A stretch of DNA of 64,000 bases from Vibrio gelatinilyticus (GCF_022836845.1 NZ_JAJNNZ010000017.1:1-64000); one strand, 5' to 3'. Counted from the stretch's first letter, positions 1 through 9,160 are shown. Program-made: numbers and translations. Notes: generated by a model not told the origin, from the sequence alone.

Positions 1-8
1 CATCACAT

Positions 9-60
9 TGGCAAGCCCTTTTTTGAATTTTTCCTGACTTTTTTACCATTCGGCTAAAAA
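9..60 (-). promoter_or_regulatory. Possible rRNA-operon P1 promoter (-35 and UP element), cut by window edge
   Basis: Downstream of hemG on the minus strand there is a TTGCCA hexamer (positions 14 to 9) directly preceded by A/T-rich tracts, as in the UP element of a ribosomal promoter. In enterobacteria hemG is followed by an rRNA operon in the same direction, so a 16S rRNA gene may begin just left of the window. The -10 element would lie outside the window, so this rests on synteny and A-tracts only. Confidence 0.35.
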
Positions 61-93
61 GCCTACAAAAGAGCTCAAAAAATCACGTTTTCT

Positions 94-624
94 CTATTGC
101 TGACTAAATTTACTGGCAAATATCGCCACTTTTTCCCAGTTAGTATATTCGACTTCTTTTGACGTATCCGTCTCCCCACCCGTCATGGTCATAATCAGTT
201 TTATCATAAAACGGTCAAAGGGGTTATAACGAGGGTAATAAAGCGCGCCTGCAAAAACACCAATTAAAGAAGGCTGCCAAGGCGATTTACGAAGGAAGGT
301 TTTAATGTAAGCACTCCCTTGCGGAGTATCCTTGCCTTGCTCTTCCTTTCGAGCCGTCAAGTTGACACAAAAAAACGCCGCATTTAGCTTTTCTAACTGG
401 GCAACATTGTCCTCTATATAGCGATAAAGCTTTTTATTCAATTTACCATAGCGAATAGAGGCACCGATCAGGACCTTGTCATATGCTTGAAGGTCTATCT
501 GCTCAGCGTTCTGATGAAGGTCGACGATATCGCAATCCATACCAGAGAGTTGCTCCGCTATATATTCGACTATCTTTTTGGTTTGCCCTTCTCGCGAAGA
601 ATACATTAGCAATGCTTTTGTCAC
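94..624 (-). CDS. hemG: Menaquinone-dependent protoporphyrinogen IX dehydrogenase HemG
   Basis: HemG oxidises protoporphyrinogen IX to protoporphyrin IX, the penultimate step of haem synthesis, passing electrons to the membrane quinone pool. The 176-residue length is normal for the family. The flavodoxin FMN phosphate loop (SSREGQTKKI, residues 9-18) and the GASIRYGK segment are present, as are the extra family loop and the C-terminal MTGGETDTSKEVEYTNWEKV. It starts 13 nt downstream of the trkH stop codon, on the same strand, and is probably co-transcribed with it. The trkH-hemG pairing matches enterobacteria. Confidence 0.95.
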   Translation of the reverse strand: MTKALLMYSSREGQTKKIVEYIAEQLSGMDCDIVDLHQNAEQIDLQAYDKVLIGASIRYGKLNKKLYRYIEDNVAQLEKLNAAFFCVNLTARKEEQGKDTPQGSAYIKTFLRKSPWQPSLIGVFAGALYYPRYNPFDRFMIKLIMTMTGGETDTSKEVEYTNWEKVAIFASKFSQQ

Positions 625-637
625 TGTGAGTCCTTAG

Positions 638-2095
638 CTAACTACGCCAGAAAGAAGGCGTTAGTAATATCAGTAGCGTAAAAATCTCTAAACGCCCAAA
701 TAGCATAGAGACAATGAGTACCCATTTGGCCTTGTCGTTAATGTCACCAAAGTGAAGGGAGACTTCCCCCAAACCAGGGCCAAGGTTATTAAGTGTTGCG
801 GCGACGGCCGAAAACGCACTGAGCTCATCGAGACCAGTCGCGATCAATGCCAGCATACACACTACAAAAACAAGAGCGTAGGCCGAGAAGAAACCCCATA
901 CCGCGTCGACGACACGTTGTGGAAGTGCACTGCCTCCGACTTTGATGGTGTAGACGGCTCTTGGGTGGATCAGTCGTTTCATTTCCCTCGCACCTTGCAA
1001 AGAGAGCAGAAGAATTCGGATAACTTTCATTCCTCCGCCTGTTGAACCTGCACACCCCCCAACAAAAGAGGAAAAAAGCAAAAGTACGGGCAGAAAGAGC
1101 GGCCATTCTGAAAAGCCAGTGGTTGTAAAACCTGCTGTAGTCGATATCGAAACGGTTTGGAATAATGCCTGATCGAACGTGTCATAAATGGAGTCATAAC
1201 TCTGATGGTTTAGCAGCAATAAAAAGCACACAACGAAGAGTACGGCTTGAATAAAGACAAAAGCTCGAAACTCAGGATCTTTCCAATAGTACTTTGGATG
1301 CACCCCACCAGAAGCGAATGCTGCAAAGTGAAGCGAGTAGTTACAGGCTGAAATAAGAAGAAAGACAACAGTAATCATATTGATGGCGTGGCTATTGAAA
1401 TACCCCATACTGGCATCGTGCGTCGAAAATCCACCAATAGCGATAGTCGAAAAACTATGAGAAATGGCGTCAAAAGGAGTCATACCCGCCAACCAGAATG
1501 CGACCGCACACAATATAGTCAGACTCAGGTAGATATACCAAAGCGCTTTCGCAGTTTCTGCAATGCGAGGAGTCATCTTGCTGTCTTTTACCGGGCCTGG
1601 AATTTCAGCACGGTATAGCTGCATCCCACCGATACCGAGTACTGGCAAAATAGCGACGGCCAGTACAATGATCCCCATACCACCGAACCATTGAAGAAAC
1701 TGACGATAAAAAAGTATCGCCTTAGGAAGATGGTCTAAGCCGACAATGACTGTCGCGCCAGTGGTAGTCAGAGCTGAGAATGACTCAAAGAAAGCGTCCG
1801 TTATTGAAACATTGGGATTGTCTGATAGTAAAAACGGCAAAGCACCCGCACTGCCGATAACGGTCCAAAACAACACCACAATCAAAAAGCCGTCTCGAGC
1901 CTTAAGTTCGTGTTTATGTTTTCTATTAGGAAACCAAAAAAAGCCGCCGCATAACAATAAGACGAAAAACGTCGTTACGAATGGCACACCTGCGCCATCA
2001 CGATATAGTAACGCAACGAGGGCCGGCGCCAGCATCGACACACTAAATAGAGCCAGCAGTAATCCGACGATTCGGATAATTGAACGAATTTGCAT
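638..2095 (-). CDS. trkH: Trk system potassium uptake protein TrkH
   Basis: TrkH is the inner-membrane pore subunit of the Trk low-affinity K+ importer and normally works with the NAD-binding regulator TrkA, which is not in this window. The 485 residues are full length and strongly hydrophobic. Four P-loop filter segments typical of the Trk/Ktr/HKT superfamily are visible near residues 110-115 (TTTGAT), 217-222 (TIAIGG), 319-324 (TTAGFT) and 434-441 (TLNNLGPG). It sits between yigZ and hemG in a three-gene minus-strand cluster. Confidence 0.95.
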   Translation of the reverse strand: MQIRSIIRIVGLLLALFSVSMLAPALVALLYRDGAGVPFVTTFFVLLLCGGFFWFPNRKHKHELKARDGFLIVVLFWTVIGSAGALPFLLSDNPNVSITDAFFESFSALTTTGATVIVGLDHLPKAILFYRQFLQWFGGMGIIVLAVAILPVLGIGGMQLYRAEIPGPVKDSKMTPRIAETAKALWYIYLSLTILCAVAFWLAGMTPFDAISHSFSTIAIGGFSTHDASMGYFNSHAINMITVVFLLISACNYSLHFAAFASGGVHPKYYWKDPEFRAFVFIQAVLFVVCFLLLLNHQSYDSIYDTFDQALFQTVSISTTAGFTTTGFSEWPLFLPVLLLFSSFVGGCAGSTGGGMKVIRILLLSLQGAREMKRLIHPRAVYTIKVGGSALPQRVVDAVWGFFSAYALVFVVCMLALIATGLDELSAFSAVAATLNNLGPGLGEVSLHFGDINDKAKWVLIVSMLFGRLEIFTLLILLTPSFWRS

Positions 2096-2127
2096 GTATT
2101 ATTGGTCGAAGACGAGCTTCTCACTTC

Positions 2128-2751
2128 CTAATTGTTTCTGACCTTGGAAACCATAACCTTGGCTCCGCTTTTATTAATGATGCTCTGTGTTAGCACATCA
2201 GCTTGGTTGAGTTCTACTTCCACGACCAAAACCACATTGTCACTATAGTCAGCTGAAACTTCGTCTGCGTGAAACTTACTTAATTCCGTCTGCACGATAG
2301 TGATAAGGCTATAGTCTAACTCTAGCCGCAACAGAGTGGTGATTTTTTTTTCGATAGTTTGAACAAGCTTTAGAGCTTGCTGCACGCCACCACCGTATGC
2401 TTTTACCAAACCGCCTGTACCCAGCTTAATACCACCGGAATATCGAGTGACCACCGCCGTCAACTCACCAATCCCTGAACCGCTAAGTTGTGCAAGAATG
2501 GGTTTGCCCGCCGTTCCCGACGGTTCTCCATCATCGCTAAAACCCCAAAGCATGGAGTTTTCGGGCCTTCCAGCAATGAACCCCCAGCAATTATGACGGG
2601 CGCTAGCGTGCTGCCTTTTGACGTCATTAATGAATGATTTCGCCTCATCAACACTCGATGTGGGTGCTATTTGCGTGATAAAAACACTCTTTTTTATCTC
2701 TTCTTCAAAGATAACAGGCGTTTCAAGTATCAAGTAGGGGTTTGAGTTCAT
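2128..2751 (-). CDS. yigZ: IMPACT-family protein YigZ
   Basis: YigZ belongs to the UPF0029/IMPACT family, whose eukaryotic members modulate translation stress signalling; the bacterial role is not settled. The 207 residues cover the N-terminal IMPACT domain, with the SDDGEPSGTAGKPIL signature at about residues 72-86, and a C-terminal DUF1949 ferredoxin-like domain. It is the first gene of the yigZ-trkH-hemG cluster, 32 nt upstream of trkH, and is divergent from fadB, as in E. coli, where pepQ lies between them. pepQ is absent here. Confidence 0.9.
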   Translation of the reverse strand: MNSNPYLILETPVIFEEEIKKSVFITQIAPTSSVDEAKSFINDVKRQHASARHNCWGFIAGRPENSMLWGFSDDGEPSGTAGKPILAQLSGSGIGELTAVVTRYSGGIKLGTGGLVKAYGGGVQQALKLVQTIEKKITTLLRLELDYSLITIVQTELSKFHADEVSADYSDNVVLVVEVELNQADVLTQSIINKSGAKVMVSKVRNN

Positions 2752-2895
2752 TGCAGTTTTAATGCTGTGTCGCCTAAAAGGGGTATTCTATCACGGCAGA
2801 TTTCAATTGACTCAAAGATTAGGTCCTGGTCATAATGTTAAACACTTGTTTAAAAAATGTATTGAAAAAAAATTTATACAGGTTCACACTTACCA

Positions 2896-2912
2896 AACTG
2901 GTCTAACCAGAC
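2896..2912. promoter_or_regulatory. FadR-type operator upstream of fadBA
   Basis: The 17-bp element AACTGGTCTAACCAGAC is an imperfect palindrome (ACTGGTC / ACCAG) that closely matches the FadR consensus of enterobacteria and vibrios. It ends 57 bp before the fadB start codon, in the yigZ/fadB divergent region, where FadR bound to it would repress fadBA until long-chain acyl-CoA accumulates. I could not assign the -35/-10 boxes with confidence. Confidence 0.8.
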
Positions 2913-2969
2913 ACTATTACAATAATACCCGTCTTCACAATCACGTATCGTCTGTCACGGAGAATGACA

Positions 2970-5138
2970 ATGATTTACCAAGCTGAAACTCTACAGGTAA
3001 AGGAACTGCAAAATGGCATAGCTGAGCTATGTTTCTGCGCTCCAGGCTCAGTTAACAAACTTGACCTAGCTACTCTCGAATCTCTTGATAAAGCCCTTGA
3101 TGCGCTTGCGCAATGGTCAGATCTCAAAGGTTTGATCCTCACATCTGATAAGAATGCCTTTATCGTTGGTGCTGATATCACTGAATTCCTTGGTTTATTC
3201 GCTAAACCAGAACAAGAACTCGCCAATTGGCTTGTTTTTGCCAACAACATATTTAACAAACTCGAAGACCTGCCAGTACCGACTCTGTCAGCGATAAAAG
3301 GGCATGCGCTGGGCGGCGGGTGTGAATGTATTCTTGCGACTGACTTTAGAATTGGTGACAAAACGACCAGCGTTGGTTTGCCCGAAACCAAACTGGGTAT
3401 CATGCCGGGTTTCGGGGGTACGGTTCGCTTACCTCGACTTATTGGCGCCGATAGCGCAATGGAAATGATTACGGCAGGTAAAGCGTGCCGTGCAGATGAA
3501 GCCATCAAGCTTGGCCTTATTGATGCGATTGTTGAAACTGACGCACTACATAGTTCAGCAATTCAGACGGTTACAGATGCCGCCAATGAAAAAATAGACT
3601 GGAAACTACGCCGCCAACAAAAAACGTCACCATTAACGCTGAGCAAACTCGAGTCAATGATGAGCTTTACTATGGCGAAAGGCTTAGTGGCACAAAAAGC
3701 CGGCCCTCACTACCCAGCTCCAATGGCGGCAGTAAAGACAATAGAAAAAGCCAGTGGCTTTTCTCGTGACGAAGCACTAGCTATTGAAGCTGAGTATTTC
3801 GTTAAATTGGCCAAATCTGATGTTGCTCAAGCTCTCATTGGTATCTTCCTGAATGACCAATATATTAAAGGGTTAGCAAAAAAAGCAGCAAAATCTGGTA
3901 AACCAACCAATAAAGCAGCCGTATTGGGTGCTGGGATCATGGGTGGCGGGATCTCATATCAGTCGGCACTGAAAGGTGTCCCTGTCGTCATGAAAGACAT
4001 CGCTCAAGCTTCACTCGATCTGGGTATGAATGAAGCCTCTAAGTTACTCAACAAGCGTCTAGAGCGTGGCCACATTACTGGTTTCAAAATGGCGGGTATT
4101 CTGTCGTCTATTACGCCAACGCTGCACTACGCGGGTATTCAAGAGGCCGATGTCATTGTAGAAGCCGTTGTTGAGAATCCTAAGATTAAAGCGGCAGTAC
4201 TGAGCGAAGTTGAAGGCCTTGTCAATGAAGACACCGTCATCACGTCAAATACTTCGACCATTCCAATCAATGTTCTTGCTAAATCGATGAAGCGCCCAGA
4301 AAACTTCTGTGGCATGCACTTCTTTAATCCAGTGCATAGAATGCCACTGGTCGAAATCATTCGTGGTGAGCACACATCTGATGAAACCATTGATCGAGTT
4401 GTTGCCTATGCGGCAAAAATGGGTAAATCCCCTATTGTGGTTAATGATTGTCCGGGCTTCTTTGTTAACCGTGTTCTGTTTCCATATTTCGGTGGCTTTA
4501 GCCAGTTGCTTGCCGATGGCGCTGACTTTACACAAATTGATAAGGTCATGGAGCGTCAATTTGGCTGGCCGATGGGCCCGGCTTATTTGTTAGATGTGGT
4601 TGGTATTGATACCGCGCACCACGCTCAAGCTGTGATGGCTGAAGGTTTCCCTGAGCGTATGGCAAAAGAGAGCAAAGACGCGATTGATGTGCTTTTTGAG
4701 CAACAGCGATATGGTCAGAAAAATGGCCAAGGGTTCTACTCGTACAGCAAAGATAAAAAAGGCAGACCGAAAAAGTCACCGAGTGAGAGCGTCCCAGCTC
4801 TTCTAGCGACAGTTTGTGATTCAGAACGTTCTTTTGATGATGAAACCATTATTCAACGAATGATGATTCCAATGATCAATGAAGTGGTACTTTGTCTTCA
4901 AGAAGGCATTATTGCTTCGGCACAAGAAGCCGACATGGCACTTGTCTACGGTTTAGGTTTCCCTCCATTTAAAGGGGGTGTCTTCCGTTACTTAGATACT
5001 ATTGGCGTAGCCAATTATGTAGCGATGGCAAAACAGCATAGCGACCTAGGTGCAATGTACCGTGTACCGCAAATGCTGGTTGATATGGCAGAAAAAGGCG
5101 AGAGCTTTTATCAAGCTCAGCAAGCTAGCAACCTATAA
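2970..5138 (+). CDS. fadB: Fatty oxidation complex alpha subunit FadB
   Basis: FadB is the multifunctional enzyme of aerobic beta-oxidation (enoyl-CoA hydratase/isomerase and 3-hydroxyacyl-CoA dehydrogenase), forming an alpha2beta2 complex with FadA. The N-terminal crotonase domain carries ALGGGCECIL and GLPETKLGIMPGFGG, and the NAD-binding LGAGIMGGG loop follows near residue 317. The dehydrogenase signature GMHFFNPVHRMPLVEII is present. I place the start at 2970 rather than the ATG at 2964. GGAGA at 2959-2963 is well spaced for 2970, and the two crotonase glutamates then become residues 119 and 139, as in E. coli FadB. The protein is 722 residues; fadA follows after 26 nt. Confidence 0.96.
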   Translation: MIYQAETLQVKELQNGIAELCFCAPGSVNKLDLATLESLDKALDALAQWSDLKGLILTSDKNAFIVGADITEFLGLFAKPEQELANWLVFANNIFNKLEDLPVPTLSAIKGHALGGGCECILATDFRIGDKTTSVGLPETKLGIMPGFGGTVRLPRLIGADSAMEMITAGKACRADEAIKLGLIDAIVETDALHSSAIQTVTDAANEKIDWKLRRQQKTSPLTLSKLESMMSFTMAKGLVAQKAGPHYPAPMAAVKTIEKASGFSRDEALAIEAEYFVKLAKSDVAQALIGIFLNDQYIKGLAKKAAKSGKPTNKAAVLGAGIMGGGISYQSALKGVPVVMKDIAQASLDLGMNEASKLLNKRLERGHITGFKMAGILSSITPTLHYAGIQEADVIVEAVVENPKIKAAVLSEVEGLVNEDTVITSNTSTIPINVLAKSMKRPENFCGMHFFNPVHRMPLVEIIRGEHTSDETIDRVVAYAAKMGKSPIVVNDCPGFFVNRVLFPYFGGFSQLLADGADFTQIDKVMERQFGWPMGPAYLLDVVGIDTAHHAQAVMAEGFPERMAKESKDAIDVLFEQQRYGQKNGQGFYSYSKDKKGRPKKSPSESVPALLATVCDSERSFDDETIIQRMMIPMINEVVLCLQEGIIASAQEADMALVYGLGFPPFKGGVFRYLDTIGVANYVAMAKQHSDLGAMYRVPQMLVDMAEKGESFYQAQQASNL

Positions 5139-5164
5139 CCCACTTAAGGATAAGGAATCTCAAA

Positions 5165-6328
5165 ATGAAAAATGTTGTTGTTGTTGATTGCCTACGTACA
5201 CCTATGGGCCGATCCAAAGGTGGTGCGTTTCGTCATACCCGTGCTGAAGATCTGTCCGCGCATCTAATGAAAGGGATCTTAAATAGGAACCCTCAAGTAG
5301 ATCCAAGCCAAATCGAAGATATCTATTGGGGTTGTGTGCAGCAAACTCTAGAGCAAGGTTTTAACGTCGCTCGAAACGCTGCACTGCTTGCAGGACTGCC
5401 GATTGAAGTCGGTGCTGTAACGGTCAATCGATTATGTGGTTCATCAATGCAAGCTCTGCATGATGCTTCTCGCTCTATCATGGTTGGCGATGCTGACATT
5501 TGCTTGATTGGTGGTGTTGAGCACATGGGCCACGTGCCTATGAATCACGGTGTTGACTTTCACCCTCAGCTGTCAAAAAATGTCGCAAAAGCTGCAGGTA
5601 TGATGGGGTTAACCGCAGAAATGCTTGGAAAGCTTCATGGTATTAGCCGTGAGCAACAAGACGAGTTCGCCGCTCGCAGCCACCAGCGCGCGCAAGCCGC
5701 TACTGTTGAAGGTCGTTTCAAGAACGAAATTCTACCTACAGAAGGCCATGCTGAAGATGGATCCCTCTTTACTTTGGATTATGACGAAGTCATACGCCCA
5801 GAAACCAATGTAGAGGGCCTATCCAAACTTCGTCCAGTATTCGACCCTGCAAACGGTACGGTAACGGCTGGTACATCGTCCGCACTGTCTGACGGCGCAT
5901 CTGCCATGCTCATTATGAGTGAAGATAAAGCCAATGAACTGGGTTTGCCGATTCGCGCGAGAATCCGTTCAATGGCAATTGCTGGCTGCGACCCATCAAT
6001 CATGGGTTATGGCCCAGTACCTGCGACGCAAAAAGCTCTAAAGCGCGCTGGTCTTACTATGGAAGACATCGATATTGTTGAGCTCAACGAAGCTTTTGCG
6101 GCTCAGTCACTGCCGTGTGCGAAAGACTTAGGTCTTCTGGATGCTGTCGATGAGAAGGTCAACCTCAATGGTGGAGCCATCGCATTGGGGCACCCTCTTG
6201 GCTGTTCGGGTTCTCGCATCTCAACAACCCTTATCAATATCATGGAAGACAAGGGCGCGAAGATCGGCCTAGCAACCATGTGTATTGGCTTAGGCCAAGG
6301 CATCGCGACTATCTTTGAGCGTCCATAA
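5165..6328 (+). CDS. fadA: 3-ketoacyl-CoA thiolase FadA
   Basis: FadA is the beta subunit of the fatty oxidation complex; it cleaves 3-ketoacyl-CoA with CoA to acetyl-CoA and a shortened acyl-CoA. At 387 residues it is the same length as E. coli FadA. The acyl-accepting cysteine is C91 in NRLCGSSMQALHD. The C-terminal active-site blocks GGAIALGHPLGCSGSR (histidine) and TMCIGLGQGIA (cysteine) are intact. It lies 26 nt behind fadB with its own ribosome-binding site (AAGGAT) and is followed by a strong terminator. Confidence 0.97.
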   Translation: MKNVVVVDCLRTPMGRSKGGAFRHTRAEDLSAHLMKGILNRNPQVDPSQIEDIYWGCVQQTLEQGFNVARNAALLAGLPIEVGAVTVNRLCGSSMQALHDASRSIMVGDADICLIGGVEHMGHVPMNHGVDFHPQLSKNVAKAAGMMGLTAEMLGKLHGISREQQDEFAARSHQRAQAATVEGRFKNEILPTEGHAEDGSLFTLDYDEVIRPETNVEGLSKLRPVFDPANGTVTAGTSSALSDGASAMLIMSEDKANELGLPIRARIRSMAIAGCDPSIMGYGPVPATQKALKRAGLTMEDIDIVELNEAFAAQSLPCAKDLGLLDAVDEKVNLNGGAIALGHPLGCSGSRISTTLINIMEDKGAKIGLATMCIGLGQGIATIFERP

Positions 6329-6344
6329 GCCCAAACCATGATGA

Positions 6345-6373
6345 AACAGCTCCGCTTGCGGAGCTGTTTTTGT
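6345..6373 (+). terminator. Rho-independent terminator after fadA
   Basis: A perfect 10-bp stem (AACAGCTCCG / CGGAGCTGTT, loop CTTG) is followed by TTTTGTTT, 17 bp beyond the fadA stop. Confidence 0.92.
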
Positions 6374-6478
6374 TTATGCACATAGCGCATAGATCCAATG
6401 TTCAAGTTTCATTTTTTTTTTGCCCATTTCTCACCTACACTTTGCAACAGATAACTCGTCAACTCATTGGAGAACATC

Positions 6479-7459
6479 ATGTTTAACGCATTGTTACTTA
6501 ACCAAGAAGATAAAAAAACTATCGCTACTATTTCCCAGGTAGACGAGTCACAGCTTCCAGAAGGGAATGTAAAGGTAGATGTAAAATATTCATCTTTAAA
6601 CTACAAAGATGGGCTAGCAATAACAGGTAAAGGCAAAATTATCCGCAATTTTCCAATGGTGCCGGGCATCGACCTTTCTGGCGTCGTATCTCAATCGGAT
6701 GATCCTCGCTATAAAGAAGGTGACGAAGTCGTGCTGACTGGCTGGGGTGTGGGTGAAAACCACTGGGGTGGTATGGCAGAGAAAGCCAGCTTAAATGGCG
6801 ATTGGCTAGTCCCTTTGCCAGCAGGCTTAGATGCTGAAAAGGTAATGACAATAGGTACCGCTGGATTTACGGCTATGCTATGTGTTCAAGCGATTGTTGA
6901 TGCGGGTATAAAACCTGAAGACGGTGAAGTACTGGTTACTGGCGCTAGTGGCGGTGTGGGCAGCGTATCGATCACTCTCCTTAACCAACTTGGCTATCAG
7001 GTGGCTGCGGTAACAGGCCGAGCTTCTGCTAATGGGGAGCTGCTTAAATCGCTAGGAGCATCACGCATTGTTGAGCGCAGCGAACTCGAAGAGCCCGCTA
7101 AACCACTTGAACGTCAAGTATGGGCCGCTGCAGTAGACACTGTGGGCAGTAAGCTACTGTCTAAAGTCTTGGCTCAAATGAATTACAATGGTGTTGTGGC
7201 GGCGTGTGGACTAGCGGGTGGCTTTGATCTACCTACTACAGTAATGCCATTCATTTTGCGTAATGTTCGCTTACAAGGTGTTGATTCTGTTATGTGCCCT
7301 CGTGAAAAGCGTATTAAGGCATGGGATCAACTCGCTACATTGCTACCCGAATCTTTCTACGCACAAGCAAGCAAAACCGTTGCACTTGAAGAGGCGATTC
7401 AAGCTGCAGAAGACATTACTAATGGCGCTGTGACTGGTCGTGTCACCATTAAAATCTAG
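6479..7459 (+). CDS. acuI: Acrylyl-CoA reductase-like medium-chain dehydrogenase (AcuI/YhdH family)
   Basis: This is a quinone-oxidoreductase-type medium-chain dehydrogenase. AcuI/YhdH enzymes use NADPH to reduce acrylyl-CoA to propionyl-CoA, which detoxifies acrylate, for example from DMSP in marine bacteria. The N-terminal GroES-like domain includes VPGIDLSGVV, GDEVVLTGWGVGENHWGG is typical of the subfamily, and the Rossmann loop is VTGASGGVGSV. I chose the ATG at 6479 over an in-frame TTG at 6467 because GGAGA at 6469-6473 is correctly spaced for it, giving 326 residues. It is monocistronic, between the fadA terminator and its own. Substrate is inferred from family. Confidence 0.85.
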   Translation: MFNALLLNQEDKKTIATISQVDESQLPEGNVKVDVKYSSLNYKDGLAITGKGKIIRNFPMVPGIDLSGVVSQSDDPRYKEGDEVVLTGWGVGENHWGGMAEKASLNGDWLVPLPAGLDAEKVMTIGTAGFTAMLCVQAIVDAGIKPEDGEVLVTGASGGVGSVSITLLNQLGYQVAAVTGRASANGELLKSLGASRIVERSELEEPAKPLERQVWAAAVDTVGSKLLSKVLAQMNYNGVVAACGLAGGFDLPTTVMPFILRNVRLQGVDSVMCPREKRIKAWDQLATLLPESFYAQASKTVALEEAIQAAEDITNGAVTGRVTIKI

Positions 7460-7480
7460 TTACTGAATACATCTATTGAT

Positions 7481-7506
7481 AAGGTCAGCTATCACTGGCC
7501 TTTTGT
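7481..7506 (+). terminator. Terminator after acuI
   Basis: The stem AAGGTCAG / CTGGCCTT (one G-T pair, loop CTATCA) is followed by TTGTTT, 21 bp past the acuI stop. It ends exactly where the convergent LysR gene ends. Confidence 0.75.
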
Positions 7507-8448
7507 TTATCCTAACCCCACATCTTCAATACGCCGTGCAATCAACTTACCACACTCTTCTTTGACCACTCGTCGCAGCCACTTCTGAGATTCAGAGGTA
7601 TCACACCGGGTATGCCAAATCAAAGAGTAGTCAAAAGGGGTGAACTCGAAAGGCAGTGGCTTAATGACAAGGTTATATCGCTCTGCGACAAGGTAAGCCA
7701 AATCAGCTGGAACCGTAATAACCAAAGGCATTTTATCTACAATGGCCAAGGCAGCTTCCAAATGATAGGCCCGCAACACCATTTTACGAGGTTGCTGATT
7801 CAACAGCGACATATCCAATAAGCTTTTGACGCCATCACTGATCGCTATCATGGCATGGGGCAGATGGATATAATCTTCCAACGTCAGCTTTTTATCAGCA
7901 AGAGGGTGATTTGCCGATAGCAAACAAGACACTCCAACAGGCCCTAGAACCGCTTGATGCAAAGGCGCGACTGAACCCGTTGGTCGACAAATGGCCATAT
8001 CGACCTTATCGGTACTTAGCTGCTTGAACAACGCCTCATGCTGTAATGGTGCAAATTCCAGAGAAATGTTTGGTGCCAATTCATAAATTTTAGGCAAAGC
8101 ATAAGGCAGGATCGTCTGCATAGCGTAATCGGTCGTCGCGATCAAGAATCGGTCCGTACAATACTGTGGTTTGAACTCACTTGGGGTTAACAACTGGCGG
8201 AAGGATTCTAAGGGTTGCTCAATCTGCTGGCAGATTTCAAGCGCCTTGCTGGTCGGGATCAATCGCTGTCCTTGTCGAGTAAACAGTGGATCATTGAGCA
8301 GTTCTCTTAATCGACCTAACACTCGACTGGTCGCTGACTGACTCAAATTAAGGCGGATTGCCGCTTGGCTGACACTGCCCTCTTCAACAAGCACTTTAAG
8401 TGCAACCAACAAATTCAAATCGCGACGATATATCTCTTCTAATTCCAT
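7507..8448 (-). CDS. LysR-family transcriptional regulator
   Basis: From the ATG at 8448 the protein has 313 residues. A winged helix-turn-helix at about residues 7-64 (LNLLVALKVLVEEGSVSQAAIRLNLSQSATSRVLGRLR) is followed by a LysR substrate-binding domain. An alternative upstream start at 8493 would add 15 residues unlike the family, so I reject it. The RDLNLLVAL opening resembles the NodD/LeuO-like LysR subgroup. It is convergent with acuI, and the next gene on its strand is separated by a terminator, so it is likely monocistronic. Its target and effector cannot be read from the sequence. Confidence 0.85.
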   Translation of the reverse strand: MELEEIYRRDLNLLVALKVLVEEGSVSQAAIRLNLSQSATSRVLGRLRELLNDPLFTRQGQRLIPTSKALEICQQIEQPLESFRQLLTPSEFKPQYCTDRFLIATTDYAMQTILPYALPKIYELAPNISLEFAPLQHEALFKQLSTDKVDMAICRPTGSVAPLHQAVLGPVGVSCLLSANHPLADKKLTLEDYIHLPHAMIAISDGVKSLLDMSLLNQQPRKMVLRAYHLEAALAIVDKMPLVITVPADLAYLVAERYNLVIKPLPFEFTPFDYSLIWHTRCDTSESQKWLRRVVKEECGKLIARRIEDVGLG

Positions 8449-8494
8449 ACGACAACCCACAACCTCACAGCGTATTGACCAGTCTACTCCCATA

Positions 8495-8522
8495 TAAAAA
8501 AAAATCCCGCCTTTCAGCGGGG
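8495..8522 (-). terminator. Terminator downstream of the 61-residue membrane protein gene
   Basis: Read on the minus strand, CCCGC-TGAAAG-GCGGG is followed by ATTTTTTTT. It separates the small gene at 8592-8777 from the LysR gene. Confidence 0.75.
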
Positions 8523-8591
8523 AAGCCCAAGAAATTGGGGATAGTGTCGGAATGTGGTGTGCTAAGTGTGTCTTTTACATTTTTATAACAC

Positions 8592-8777
8592 TTAACTTTC
8601 ATGCTCTTCTGATACGTCGTTCCAGCGGCGCATCTCAACCCAGATGCCAATAATTGCAGCGCTCAAGCCCAATAGGGGCATAAAAGAAGCGTCTACTGGC
8701 GATCTCAATACCAGAGCGCAAAAAGCAATAAAACAGAGAACTGAATATATCGTTAGCCTATCCAATGCTGTTAACAT
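8592..8777 (-). CDS. Small membrane protein of unknown function (61 aa)
   Basis: I do not recognise this protein. The 61 residues contain two hydrophobic stretches (about 8-25 and 32-48) separated by RSPVDAS, then a charged tail (EMRRWNDVSEEHES), which suggests a two-helix inner-membrane protein. Support for its being real comes from a GGGAGTAG-like ribosome-binding site just before the ATG, a terminator after the stop, and the lack of any competing gene. It is divergent from tusA across a 134-bp gap. Confidence 0.6.
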   Translation of the reverse strand: MLTALDRLTIYSVLCFIAFCALVLRSPVDASFMPLLGLSAAIIGIWVEMRRWNDVSEEHES

Positions 8778-8911
8778 AGCTACTCCCTAGCTTCTTTGTT
8801 ATCAGTTTGTTAAATTAAGTTAAACCAAATTGACTTGTTTGCCAAGTGTTATTGCATAATTTTTCTTCATCTGTATCATTTGGCTGTTTTTTTGTGAAAT
8901 AAGATGTACCT

Positions 8912-9160
8912 ATGACAATCAATACTGAACTGGCCACGCACAACCTTGAAGCAAAAGGATTACGTTGCCCTGAGCCCGTAATGATGGTCAGGAAGACAAT
9001 CAGAAAGATGCAAGATGGCGACATTTTGCTGGTGACAGCTGACGATCCCTCCACAACGCGTGACATTCCGAGTTTTTGCGTATTTATGGATCACCAGCTC
9101 ATCGCATCACAGGTTGAAACTTTGCCTTATCAATATTTGATAAAAAAAGGAATGGAATAA
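8912..9160 (+). CDS. tusA: Sulfurtransferase TusA
   Basis: TusA accepts persulfide sulfur from IscS and passes it to the TusBCD/TusE relay, which 2-thiolates the wobble uridine of Lys, Glu and Gln tRNAs. The 82-residue protein carries the family signature GLRCPEPVMMVRKTIRKM, with the catalytic cysteine in RCPEP at about residue 19. The length matches E. coli TusA (81). It is a single gene ended by a bidirectional terminator. Confidence 0.95.
   Translation: MTINTELATHNLEAKGLRCPEPVMMVRKTIRKMQDGDILLVTADDPSTTRDIPSFCVFMDHQLIASQVETLPYQYLIKKGME

Noticed and set aside
5323..5526. Minus-strand frames inside fadA, gyrB, atpA, ilvD and other long genes
   Set aside because: These are shadows of highly expressed genes with strong codon bias and have no independent signals.
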